Positions 8,663-16,343 of a DNA stretch of 29,840 nucleotides are shown here, piece by piece. This stretch comes from CAYVUI01 sp964454745 (GTDB taxonomy: Bacteria; Planctomycetota; Phycisphaerae; Sedimentisphaerales; Anaerohalosphaeraceae), in contig CAYVUI010000052.1 in NCBI GenBank assembly GCA_964454745.1, positions 1 through 29,840 of the forward strand, read 5' to 3'. The stretch's first letter is position 1. Every line of letters starts with the position of its first letter. The notes below the pieces were generated by a model. It saw only the letters and a list, made by a program, of their open reading frames with translations. It did not search any database and was not told the DNA's origin. The position numbers and the translations under genes are program-made.

Positions 8663-10294
8663 ATGCAGGAAACAATTTGTGCAAAAGTTAATCCCAGACT
8701 CTTGAGTAAGGCGGACCGATTGTTTACCGGTTCGATTGAGGGACGTATTATCGAGATCCTTCAAAATGCAAGAAGAGCCGGTGCGACAGAAGTAAGAATT
8801 ACCAACAAAGATGGGCTGATAACCGTTCAGGATAACGGCAGCGGAATAAATGATTTCCAGAAATTGCTGGATTTAGGCGGCAGCGGCTGGGACGAAAAAT
8901 TGGAAGCCGGAGAAGATCCTGCCGGTGTCGGATTGTTTTGTCTGGCTCCAAGGGAAGTAACTATTATCTCCGGGACCAGGAAGGCGGTGATATGTAAAAA
9001 CGGCTGGACCGGACAGCAGGTCAGTATTAATAAGGCCAAAGAAGCCGTAAATGGAACGATTTTGCAATTCAGGGATGAAAAGCCCTGGGATCAGGAAACG
9101 GTTGAAAAACACGCTGTATTTGCCGGTATCAGGGTGATTGTAGATGGCAAGATATGTCATACCATGCCGTTTTGCAGTCAGGATGCTGCCAATTACTCCG
9201 AAATCGGCTGTCAGATCGAGGTAGTATCCGAGGTTTCCAAGTATCATCGTCAATGGATGAGCTATTACTACCGAAGCAAAGTTCTGGTAAATTTCCACGG
9301 ACAGATCGTGGAACTGGATTACTGGCCCGGTCAGGTCAACAGCAGCATTCACATCCTGGTCGATTTGACCGAGCAGACACAGATACGACTGATGCTGCCT
9401 GCCAGAACGAAGCTGGTGGAAAATGAAGCCCTGAAGAGACTCAAAGAGGCGATTGAAATAGAGTACTATCGCTACTTTCAGAGCCAAAAAGAGCACAATC
9501 TGCACTACGATGAATATTTGCGTGCCAAAGAACTGGGGATCGATCTGCCCGAGGCCAAGCCCCAATATGGCGTCGGTTTGATTCGGGATGAATATGGTAT
9601 GGCAATCGAAATGTCGGCGCCGAGTAACTTCACGTTATCTGAAGGTTATCTGTGTATCGATGGCGACCTGGACGATGAATACGATCCGGATAATGTTCAT
9701 TTACTGGCAGCCCTGGGAACATTCAATTCAAAGCCGTTTGTGCCCGTTACAATCCATTCGGGATATCGCGGTTACAGTTGGGCAAAGCTGCCAAAAGTAA
9801 CTTCTGTCAAGGTCACAGCCGGAAAACAGCGGTTGCGTCAGATGGTATTGAGCAAAGATCTGGTATGCTGTGATTCTCTGACTATCGAGGTTTGCACATC
9901 TGACGACATGAAATTCACATCTGAAGTTTCGATGGCCGTGGTGAATGAGCCTCCAACAGGTAACTATAAATGGCATAATGAAGCGGTCTATATCACCGAA
10001 GCTGCACGGAGAGAATTGAATTATGACAATCTCTGGTACCACCTGGGCGGCTTCAACGATGAAGGTGATAGCTACGAGACCCAGCAATACTATGTCGAGC
10101 AGGAATTGGATGCTTTCTGGAGCGACCTGATCGGTCCACATGAGCAGCTTCGTCATGATCTGGTCAAACGCATCAATCAGCACTACTGCATTTCCGGCAA
10201 ATGGCAAAAGACCATTATCGAAGAAAACGGAATAGTTCGTATCATGCATAAGGACGGTAAAACTGAAATAGTCAGCCCGCCCGAAGCAGAGTAA
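8663..10294 (+). CDS. GHKL (HSP90-like) ATPase domain protein
   Basis: The 543-aa protein begins at an ATG with GTGAGGTG upstream. The N-terminus is a Bergerat-fold ATP site: N-box E31-x3-N35 in EILQNARRAG, the G1 box DNGSG (D57), and the G2 box GVGLFCLAP (about 88-96). The order and spacing fit HATPase_c_3-type proteins (HSP90/MutL/gyrase-B superfamily). Residues ~220-260 (RLMLPARTKLVENEALKRLK) may correspond to the transducer region. The C-terminal half has no family I recognise and carries no zinc motif. It stands alone between two hairpins and ahead of the DUF2958 block. Likely role: an ATP-driven conformational clamp or chaperone in the island's system; the substrate is unknown. Confidence 0.8.
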   Translation: MQETICAKVNPRLLSKADRLFTGSIEGRIIEILQNARRAGATEVRITNKDGLITVQDNGSGINDFQKLLDLGGSGWDEKLEAGEDPAGVGLFCLAPREVTIISGTRKAVICKNGWTGQQVSINKAKEAVNGTILQFRDEKPWDQETVEKHAVFAGIRVIVDGKICHTMPFCSQDAANYSEIGCQIEVVSEVSKYHRQWMSYYYRSKVLVNFHGQIVELDYWPGQVNSSIHILVDLTEQTQIRLMLPARTKLVENEALKRLKEAIEIEYYRYFQSQKEHNLHYDEYLRAKELGIDLPEAKPQYGVGLIRDEYGMAIEMSAPSNFTLSEGYLCIDGDLDDEYDPDNVHLLAALGTFNSKPFVPVTIHSGYRGYSWAKLPKVTSVKVTAGKQRLRQMVLSKDLVCCDSLTIEVCTSDDMKFTSEVSMAVVNEPPTGNYKWHNEAVYITEAARRELNYDNLWYHLGGFNDEGDSYETQQYYVEQELDAFWSDLIGPHEQLRHDLVKRINQHYCISGKWQKTIIEENGIVRIMHKDGKTEIVSPPEAE

Positions 10295-10320
10295 ATCAAG
10301 CAAATAAGTCAAATTGTTTA

Positions 10321-10355
10321 AGCCCATCTCCTGATGTCGAGAGATGGGCTTTTTT
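10321..10355 (+). terminator. Terminator/attenuator hairpin between the GHKL and DUF2958 genes
   Basis: AGCCCATCTC (10321-10330) pairs perfectly with GAGATGGGCT (10341-10350) around a 10-nt loop, followed by five T residues. The next ATG is only 33 nt further on, leaving little room for a separate promoter, so attenuation or antitermination is possible. Confidence 0.8.
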
Positions 10356-10388
10356 GTTAACCCATTTAAAGAAAGGTAAGGTGATACT

Positions 10389-11279
10389 ATGGCTTGGAGA
10401 CCAAGTGAAATGTTGATCGAAGGTATTTTGGATAATACCCAAAACGGAAAAGTTACCGGCTGGATGAAATTCGCCGGGATGAAAGAAGATGTGAAGTATG
10501 ATCTGGATGGAAATTTCCACAGGGACATTCGCGGCGCAAAAGTAAGGCTTCGCGGTGATGGAGAATCTGCCAATCCGCATGAAGCAGAGAAGTACATGGA
10601 AGGCTTTGCGATTTTGCAGGAAGGCAAAGTAGGCGACATGACAGCTGGAAAGGAACCGGTCGATTATGTGAACTATCCCTATTTTGAGCACTACGGCCAT
10701 GATAATGGACGAGTGGTTATCGAGCTTGAGCCGGACCAGGTTGAGATACTCTCACCGCCAATCCCGGCAATCGAATCTGACCCTATCAGCAGGAAGCAGC
10801 AGGCAGAGAATATGGGAGAGTTTCTCAGCAGTCTTGCATCAGGCATTGGAATCCCGCAGGAAAATGCCATCGCAACCGGAAATACGGTTGCTGTAGAGCG
10901 TGCTAAAAAAGTTGTTGCCAACGACAAAATCCGAGGGATGAAACTGTTTCCCAGGGAAGTTCGAGAAACAGTACCTGATCTGTATGCTCAGGATGGAAAA
11001 GGCGGCGAGACTGTTGCGTATGTCAAGTTCTTTACCCCATCAAGTTCATGGACATGGTACGTCGTTGGCGGTGAACCGGTATTGGATGAATCTGGAAAAG
11101 AACTGGACTACAGATTTTTCGGCTTGGTTGACGGCTTTGAAAAGGAGCTTGGCTATTTTATGTTAAGCGAGCTTGAAGAGGTCCGTGGTCCTATGGGATT
11201 GCCGATAGAACGCGATCTGTACTGGAGGCCTCAAACATTGGGCCAAATCGCTCCCGAGAAATTCGAAGGAGGTGAATAG
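10389..11279 (+). CDS. Two-domain protein with C-terminal DUF2958
   Basis: This is a 296-aa protein with ribosome-binding site GAAAGGTAAGG. Residues ~180-290 match my knowledge of DUF2958: a start like LFPREVRETVPDLYAQDGKG, then VAYVKFFTPSSSWTWYV, FFGLVDGFEKELGYFMLSEL, and the signature RGPMGLPIERDLYW. DUF2958 is common on plasmids and integrative conjugative elements; its biochemical role is not known. The first ~120 residues form a separate, probably beta-rich domain (MLIEGILDNTQNGKVTGWMK, then GAKVRLRGDGES) that I cannot name. The two parts are joined by a linker rich in Ala, Asn and Glu. The next gene starts 3 nt after its stop, indicating one transcription unit. Confidence 0.85.
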   Translation: MAWRPSEMLIEGILDNTQNGKVTGWMKFAGMKEDVKYDLDGNFHRDIRGAKVRLRGDGESANPHEAEKYMEGFAILQEGKVGDMTAGKEPVDYVNYPYFEHYGHDNGRVVIELEPDQVEILSPPIPAIESDPISRKQQAENMGEFLSSLASGIGIPQENAIATGNTVAVERAKKVVANDKIRGMKLFPREVRETVPDLYAQDGKGGETVAYVKFFTPSSSWTWYVVGGEPVLDESGKELDYRFFGLVDGFEKELGYFMLSELEEVRGPMGLPIERDLYWRPQTLGQIAPEKFEGGE

Positions 11280-11281
11280 CC

Positions 11282-11728
11282 GTGAAATCCAAAAGTATCT
11301 GGATGGCAATGGTCAATGACTGCGATACGGTTGTGTTTGCCCAGGGCTGCCGTTCCAAACGAAAAGCTGAGTCAGCGATTGTTTCGTATCTTCAAAAAAA
11401 CAAAAACTTCGATGGTAAGGATTTTGGTGAAGCCTGTTTTTGGATTGGCGAACATGACCTGAGATTGGATCTGATGGTTTTTGATATGAAGCCGGAAGAT
11501 TTCAAATCGGTCTGGAATGACCTGGCATTGTTTCGTGACGATTTGCCGCTTAAGGAAAAGGGCTTGTACCGCGTGGTCTATGAGATCGATGTCGGTGCGG
11601 ACAGTGCTGTCGAAGCGGCTAAAACTGTTCATGAGATAATGACCGATTCGGATTCAATGCCGCCGGTCCTGGATGTGATTGACAGTAAAGGAACTAAAAT
11701 CAGAATCGACCTGAGTAAAAGAAGATAA
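11282..11728 (+). CDS. Unknown 148-aa protein coupled to the DUF2958 gene
   Basis: The start is GTG 11282, supported by AGGAGGTGA at 11267-11275. The product is soluble and acidic, without signal peptide or membrane segment. The C-terminal ~60 residues (YRVVYEIDVGADSAVEAAKT, then LDVIDSKGTKIRIDL) resemble a small alpha/beta unit frequent in planctomycete and phage proteins, in which a strand, a helix 'AxxAAxxVHEIM' and two strands follow one another. No catalytic motif is visible. I do not recognise a named family. Position suggests it works with the DUF2958 protein. Confidence 0.65.
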   Translation: MKSKSIWMAMVNDCDTVVFAQGCRSKRKAESAIVSYLQKNKNFDGKDFGEACFWIGEHDLRLDLMVFDMKPEDFKSVWNDLALFRDDLPLKEKGLYRVVYEIDVGADSAVEAAKTVHEIMTDSDSMPPVLDVIDSKGTKIRIDLSKRR

Positions 11729-11747
11729 CTCAGGCCATATCTAATCA

Positions 11748-11783
11748 GGGTATCTGGTTGGCTCATTTAGCAATCAGATACCC
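11748..11783 (+). promoter_or_regulatory. 13-bp hairpin upstream of the 214-aa gene
   Basis: GGGTATCTGGTTG (11748-11760) pairs with CAATCAGATACCC (11771-11783), with one G-U pair and a 10-nt loop. Only a weak ATATTT follows, so it is a poor terminator. The next ATG is 19 nt downstream. Confidence 0.6.
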
Positions 11784-11802
11784 ATATTTGTGAGGTGTAT
11801 CT

Positions 11803-12447
11803 ATGAAAACATTTACAAAAATCACTGTTGGTTTTGTCACACAAACCTTTGAAAAAGATAAGTCAGGAAAATATGTCTGTTCGGAACAAGAGTTTATCGC
11901 CGGTGATACTGTTGACTACGAAAATGTTGACGGCGATAAGATAACTCCTCCTGAATATAAGTATCAACCATTTGAAATGGCTCTTCCCTGCCGGATCACA
12001 CAGAGGCCGACATTGGGTTTATTGGAAGCCCAACTGCTGGAAGCATGTATGACGCTTACCTCCTATACGATGGACCTGCTTTACCGATTGGATGACCAGG
12101 TGAACATCAATGATGTCGATGAAGTGCAGCAAGCAAGAGATGTAATCGAGAAATACAGAACAGGTTATTCAACCGACACGCCGCAGCGATATGAAATAAC
12201 TATCGAGGAACAGGCTCAAGACTTTTCGCCAAAGACAATCAAAGTGAGTCTTCTTGTCGAGAATGGACAACTATGGTTAAAGCCGGAAGGTTACGGTGAA
12301 AAATGTACCGAAGACGGTGAAGGTTCACCGATTGGCGTTGAGATATGGCACGGCAAACTTCGTCTGATCGCTTTTACTGACATCGATTCAGAAGATCCGC
12401 AGATAATCAAAATGGAAAACGCACGGGAAGAACTCCGAAAAGATTAA
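11803..12447 (+). CDS. Unknown 214-aa cytosolic protein
   Basis: The ATG follows GTGAGGTG. The N-terminal half reads ITVGFVTQTFEKDKSGKYVC and then EQEFIAGDTVDYENVDGDKI, a pattern I associate with uncharacterised proteins of mobile elements; its end YKYQPFEMALP marks the domain boundary. The C-terminal half (~125-205) is a beta-rich stretch ending in IAFTDIDSEDPQIIKM. Neither part has signal, membrane or metal motifs. The gene lies after a hairpin and before a 30-codon frame and the ubiquitin-fold gene, so it may be co-transcribed with the Ubl. No function is assigned. Confidence 0.65.
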   Translation: MKTFTKITVGFVTQTFEKDKSGKYVCSEQEFIAGDTVDYENVDGDKITPPEYKYQPFEMALPCRITQRPTLGLLEAQLLEACMTLTSYTMDLLYRLDDQVNINDVDEVQQARDVIEKYRTGYSTDTPQRYEITIEEQAQDFSPKTIKVSLLVENGQLWLKPEGYGEKCTEDGEGSPIGVEIWHGKLRLIAFTDIDSEDPQIIKMENAREELRKD

Positions 12448-12486
12448 AGCGTTAACACATCTATTAATTTAATTGAAAGGATAACT

Positions 12487-12579
12487 ATGAAAAGACACGG
12501 AACCACTGCGCGCAGTCCGCCTTTGCAGGTTAATCAACAAGACTGCAAAAAAAACAAACAAATAATTTTAACAATTTAA
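12487..12579 (+). CDS. Possible 30-aa small protein before the Ubl gene
   Basis: A 30-codon frame (MKRHGTTARSPPLQVNQQDC...) starts at an ATG with AAAGGA 8 nt upstream and ends 15 nt before the ATG of the ubiquitin-fold gene. The product is basic and shows no motif. It could be a leader peptide coupling translation, a remnant, or chance. The ribosome-binding site is the main support. Confidence 0.3.
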   Translation: MKRHGTTARSPPLQVNQQDCKKNKQIILTI

Positions 12580-12594
12580 CGAAAGGAAAGTATC

Positions 12595-15205
12595 ATGAGA
12601 ATTCTCTATGTAAACAATCACGGTGGCGTGTGATTCGTTTGTCTGAAACTTGTGTGAAGTAATATCCTGTCACACAAGGGGATAGACAGCTAAGCCAGGC
12701 GTTTGGCTTAGTAACTTGACTTTTGTGTAGGTGTGATTCCTACCCCTCAGGTGTTGAGGTGACAGCGTTCCCCGATGTCGGCGGCCTGACAATCGCCGGT
12801 GTGATGCGGTGGGAACTAAAGGCGGTAACCCGGAATCTGGCCGGGAATCCCGTCGAGAATAGCTGGATATGGGCAGGCATACGAACCTGTGTTTGAACTG
12901 TCGTCAGGTTGTGTGGGCTTAGCCAGATTGACAAGCCCGCTCCCAAAATGGGAATGGATGGAGAGTCCGGACATGTACCGCCTTGCTCCGGAAACACCCT
13001 CGTACCCATCCCGGCAGACAGCAGGGTCCTAAGTCCAGCGGCAAACGGAAGTCAGGAACGAAGTAACTCCTGTAAAGCTCTCAGGTGCGTAGCCTGAGCA
13101 GGCAGTCAACCGCATGCTTTACAGTGGGAAAGATTGCTTCAGAAGCCAATGCCTTCGGGAAAGCCGAAGGATATGCTGACGGAAGCACAGTAAATGTAAG
13201 GTAGAAACAGTAATTAGGAGTGAAAATGCCATGAACACAAAAAGGTATGGATGGAATACCATTGACTGGCGTAAAGTCAAGGTCGATGTATTCAAGCTTC
13301 AAAAGCGTATCTATCGAGCTTCAAGTTGTGGTAATACAGAAAAAGTCCACAGACTCCAGAAGCTACTGTTAAAGTCCCGTAGTTCGGTACTTTTGGCGGT
13401 GCGAAGGGTAACGCAGGAAAACAAAGGCAAGCATACAGCAGGCATAGACGGCTTATCGTCTTTAAAAGTAAAAGAAAGGCTGAAGCTTGCGGAGAAGATT
13501 CTGCAAAATCCTTATGATACCAAGGTTAAACCATTGCGTCGAGTATGGATACCCAAGCCCGGCAAAGATGAAAAACGCCCTCTTGGTATTCCCGCTATAG
13601 AAGACCGTGCAAGGCAAGCACTTGTAAAATTGGCCATTGAACCAGAATGGGAGGCAAAGTTTGAGCCGAACAGCTATGGTTTCAGGCCTGCAAGGTCTTG
13701 TCATGATGCTATCGAAGCGATTTATAGGCAAATCCGTTTAGTTCCCAAATGGGTATTGGATGCGGATATTGCTGGGTGTTTCGATAACATAAATCATGAA
13801 GCTCTACTGGGTAAGCTTGGAACATTTCCCAAGCTAAGACGTGTCATCAAGGCATGGTTGAAGTCTGGCGTACTGGATAGCGGAACATTGTTTCCGACAG
13901 AAGAAGGTACACCGCAGGGTGGGGTTATATCTCCGCTTCTGGCAAACATTGCACTTCATGGTCTTGAAGAAGCCGTCAAGGATGCTTTTCCTAAGAACCG
14001 ATTCATCAGGGAACAAAACCTGAATGCACGGTGGAAACCACAAATCGTTCGTTATGCAGATGATTTTGTGATTTTACACAGGGATAAGCAAGCTATTGAA
14101 AAAGCCCAGAAAATAGCAGCTGAATGGTTAAACGAAATGGGACTGGAGATGAAGCCAAGCAAGACGAGGATTGTACACACCTTGGAAAAACATGATGGAC
14201 AGGTTGGATTCGATTTTCTCGGATTCAATATTCGTCAGTATCCAAGGAGTGAATCGTCTTGCATCAGGATTCCCAAAACAGGGAAGCCTACCGGCTTTAC
14301 TCCAAGCATCAGGCCAAGTAAAGAATCCCAGAAGCGACTGCTTCAAAAGATTAAGCAGATACTAAAATCTAATCGGGCGGTCAGCCAGATTAGACTGATA
14401 AACCTGCTTAATCCTGTACTACGAGGCTGGGGTAATTATTACTCCAAAGTTGTTTCACAGGATGTGTTCGGAAGATTACATCATTTAATCTACGAACAAT
14501 TGAGCGCCTGGGCAAATTATCGTCATCCTGATAAAGGTCACAAATGGATAGTACGAAAGTATTGGTCATTCAGTGAGAAATGGGAGTTTGGCGTGCGGAA
14601 CAGAATTAAACTGGTCTGCTTGACTGAGATACCTATCAGACGACACGTGGGTCTGAGGGTAGTCAAAAGCCCATACGATGGCGATTGGGTTTACTGGAGT
14701 CAGCGATTGGGACAGTACCCGGATATGCCTAAAAGTAAATCAATAAGATTGAGGCTGCAAGATGGTATATGTTCTGGTTGCGGATTGCACTTCTGCCCTG
14801 ATGATGAGATGGTAATTTTACATCTCGATGGAAATAACAGAAATTTCCACAGGGATAACATGACGCTTGTACATCGGCGTTGTGTGGCCACAGTAAGAGG
14901 TGTGCATATAGATGCAACATTTAACTGAGGAGCCGTATGAATGGAAACGTTCACGTACGGTTTTGAAGACGAGTACGAATCGCGAGGTTCGTGCTTAGTA
15001 TAATGGTTTTGCGGATTTCATCAATGTCGATGAAGGAACATCAATCGAAAAACTCTTCAAGGAAAAGATGCCGCACGAAGAATCGCAGGACTATCTGATC
15101 AGGGTCAATCGTCAACCGGTTCCAAGAGACTATTGTCTAAAGGAAAACGACCGAGTGACAATAACCCCGACAAAAATTGAAGGAGCGCGACCTGTTCTTG
15201 CATAA
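12595..15205 (+). CDS. ThiS/MoaD-like ubiquitin-fold protein, split by a group II intron
   Basis: Exon 1 (12595-12627) starts at an ATG after GAAAGGAAAG and encodes MRILYVNNHGG. Exon 2 (15005-15205) continues in frame with GFADFINVDEGTSIEKLFKE and ends at a TAA. Joining across the intron gives 77 residues with the sulfur-carrier/ubiquitin-like order: N-terminal strand, turn, second strand (FINVDEGTS), helix (IEKLFKEKMP), strand (YLIRVNRQPV) and a final strand (DRVTITPTKIEGA). ThiS, MoaD and ubiquitin usually end in Gly-Gly; this one has Gly71-Ala72 followed by five residues (RPVLA), so the tail may need trimming or may not be conjugated classically. The nearby JAB and E1 genes strongly support a Ubl role. 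Without splicing only a short peptide would be made. Confidence 0.75.
13231..14928 (+). CDS. ltrA: Group II intron reverse transcriptase/maturase with C-terminal HNH endonuclease
   Basis: The 565-aa protein has the RT0 to RT7 block order: VWIPKPGKDEKRPLGIPAIE (RT2), YGFRPARSCHDAI, WVLDADIAGCFDNI (RT3), GTPQGGVISPLLANI (RT4), and the catalytic RYADDFVIL (RT5, YADD near residue 276). The maturase (X) domain follows, with NPVLRGWGNYYSKVVSQDVF (about 390-420). The C-terminus is an HNH-type zinc-linked nuclease: CSGCG ... LHLDGNNRNFHRDNMTLVHR followed by RCVATVRG. All key motifs are intact, so it is probably active in intron splicing (by binding the ribozyme) and in target-primed reverse transcription. 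It is encoded in intron domain IV with an AGGAG 14 nt upstream. Confidence 0.95.
   Translation: MNTKRYGWNTIDWRKVKVDVFKLQKRIYRASSCGNTEKVHRLQKLLLKSRSSVLLAVRRVTQENKGKHTAGIDGLSSLKVKERLKLAEKILQNPYDTKVKPLRRVWIPKPGKDEKRPLGIPAIEDRARQALVKLAIEPEWEAKFEPNSYGFRPARSCHDAIEAIYRQIRLVPKWVLDADIAGCFDNINHEALLGKLGTFPKLRRVIKAWLKSGVLDSGTLFPTEEGTPQGGVISPLLANIALHGLEEAVKDAFPKNRFIREQNLNARWKPQIVRYADDFVILHRDKQAIEKAQKIAAEWLNEMGLEMKPSKTRIVHTLEKHDGQVGFDFLGFNIRQYPRSESSCIRIPKTGKPTGFTPSIRPSKESQKRLLQKIKQILKSNRAVSQIRLINLLNPVLRGWGNYYSKVVSQDVFGRLHHLIYEQLSAWANYRHPDKGHKWIVRKYWSFSEKWEFGVRNRIKLVCLTEIPIRRHVGLRVVKSPYDGDWVYWSQRLGQYPDMPKSKSIRLRLQDGICSGCGLHFCPDDEMVILHLDGNNRNFHRDNMTLVHRRCVATVRGVHIDATFN
14930..15004 (+). ncRNA. Group II intron domains V and VI
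   Basis: Domain V (14930-14963) starts GAGCCGTATG and closes with CACGTACGGTTT around a GAAA tetraloop, the catalytic-core hairpin of bacterial group II introns. Domain VI follows, with stem GTACGAA / TTCGTGC; an A in the segment CTTAGTAT just 3' of the stem is a candidate branch point, and the intron ends in AT. Confidence 0.85.
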
Positions 15206-15240
15206 CAGGCCACGCTATTGACAATCATATTAACCATACA

Positions 15241-15280
15241 GGCCTCTGTCTATTTGCATTATAGGCAGAGGTCTTTTTTT
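15241..15280 (+). terminator. Terminator/attenuator hairpin between the Ubl and zinc-protein genes
   Basis: A 13-bp stem (15241-15253 with 15261-15273, two G-U pairs, 7-nt loop) runs into seven T residues. The next ribosome-binding site (AAGGAG) is at 15285-15290, so transcripts of the following block must pass or begin at this hairpin. Confidence 0.85.
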
Positions 15281-15296
15281 GCGCAAGGAGATTTTT

Positions 15297-16343
15297 ATGG
15301 AAAAACAAAAAAATCTTATCCGGCTTGCAAATATGATCTTAAACGCTGTTTGCGGCCTGAAAACACAGCATTTACAAAAAGTTCAAGGCGACATGGCAGA
15401 CTTCTGCCAGAAATATCGTGATGCCTGTAAAGAATCGCATATGTTCAATATGGCTTTGGAACGAAACTGGACAGGTTCCGCAGAAAAGATCAAATCAAGA
15501 ATCGCCAGAAACTTAAATGACTTTTCATATCATCTGCAGCGGTTCAAGGAATTGGTCAATTCCGATCCTCCAAAGCAGCCAAAACTTTCGGATATACTTG
15601 CAGAGCTGTATCAGATTGATCGAGACCTGGGTGAGTTTAAGTATGATTTGAAAGAAAAAACTCTTTCGATTATCACCGAGCCGGTCAGCCTGGATGATAT
15701 TGGGTTTGGGTCATTTGAGATCAAGCTGGAAATTGATCATATTCAGAAACTCTACAGTGACTCACCATATCGGATAATTGCACTTGAACCAAATCCTGCG
15801 GGATCGGATTCTTCCGTCACCCACCCTCATGTCAGTAACGAAAGACTCTGCGAGGGAGATGGCCATTTGCCTATACGCAGATCTCTTGAAGATGGAAGGT
15901 TATGTGACTTTTTTACGATGATTGTAAATATCCTGCAAACCTACAATCCCGACAGTCCCTATGTCAGTCTCGATGACTGGGAGGGTGTATCGTGCTACGA
16001 CTGCGGCTACACCATCTCAGGTGATGAAAGCTATTACTGTGAATATTGTGACAGGGATTATTGTTCGCAGTGCAGCACCTATTGCCAGTCATGCGATACG
16101 ACCATTTGTTTGGGATGTGCTTATGAATGTCCCTCATGCGAAATGCCGGTTTGCAAAACTTGTACAGCGGCCTGTAAAGATTGCGAGGAGATATTCTGTA
16201 AGCACTGTTTAAATGATGATGGATTATGCAAGTCTTGTAACCAAGACAGAAAGGAAAATAGCAATGAAGAACAAGAAACAAATCCAGAAACCGTCACTAC
16301 GGTTCAGTCCAACAGCATGGGCGAAGCTATTGTTCATGCGTGA
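15297..16343 (+). CDS. Helical protein with C-terminal ZZ/RING-like tandem zinc modules
   Basis: The start is ATG 15297 (AAGGAG at 15285-15290); an in-frame TTG at 15279 lies inside the terminator. The product is 348 aa. Residues 1-~225 are mostly helical, with no named domain. Residues ~233-313 are cysteine-rich. The first segment, C-x2-C-x10-YYCEYCDRDYCSQC, resembles the ZZ-type cross-brace zinc finger. From the second CxxC pair on, the unit C-x2-C-x4-C-x2-C repeats four times with an exact 15-residue period (CEYC/CSQC, CQSC/CLGC, CPSC/CKTC, CKDC/CKHC), then a last CKSC. ZZ and RING fingers commonly bind ubiquitin-pathway partners, so an adaptor or E3-like role for the Ubl is a reasonable but unproven idea. 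Its 3' end overlaps the JAB gene by 80 nt. Confidence 0.75.
   Translation: MEKQKNLIRLANMILNAVCGLKTQHLQKVQGDMADFCQKYRDACKESHMFNMALERNWTGSAEKIKSRIARNLNDFSYHLQRFKELVNSDPPKQPKLSDILAELYQIDRDLGEFKYDLKEKTLSIITEPVSLDDIGFGSFEIKLEIDHIQKLYSDSPYRIIALEPNPAGSDSSVTHPHVSNERLCEGDGHLPIRRSLEDGRLCDFFTMIVNILQTYNPDSPYVSLDDWEGVSCYDCGYTISGDESYYCEYCDRDYCSQCSTYCQSCDTTICLGCAYECPSCEMPVCKTCTAACKDCEEIFCKHCLNDDGLCKSCNQDRKENSNEEQETNPETVTTVQSNSMGEAIVHA

Larger units (their letters stand above)
12628..15004 (+). mobile_element. Group II intron with reverse transcriptase/maturase-HNH protein
   Basis: The 2377-nt element begins GTGTG (bacterial consensus GUGYG) directly after the Gly11 codon of the Ubl gene and ends with AT (the expected AY) before the Gly12 codon. 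The 5' 600 nt can fold into ribozyme domains I-III; the first hairpin, around TTGTGTGA / TCACACAA (about 12650-12678), is visible. Domain IV carries the reverse transcriptase frame. Domain V is at 14930-14963, followed by a domain VI stem. The element lies in the same direction as the host gene, so splicing of the transcript would restore the Ubl frame. I could not find a convincing EBS1 partner for the exon sequence GGTGGC by eye. Confidence 0.9.

Noticed and set aside
8873..9565. A 230-codon open frame on the minus strand inside the GHKL gene
   Set aside because: No ribosome-binding site or domain is seen, and the plus strand carries clear GHKL motifs in the same stretch. The same holds for the 303-codon antisense frame at 9728-10639.
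12628..13230. An EBS1 site for the intron (for example GTCGTC near 12900)
   Set aside because: Pairing to the exon end GGTGGC would need three wobble pairs, and its position in domain I was not confirmed by folding.
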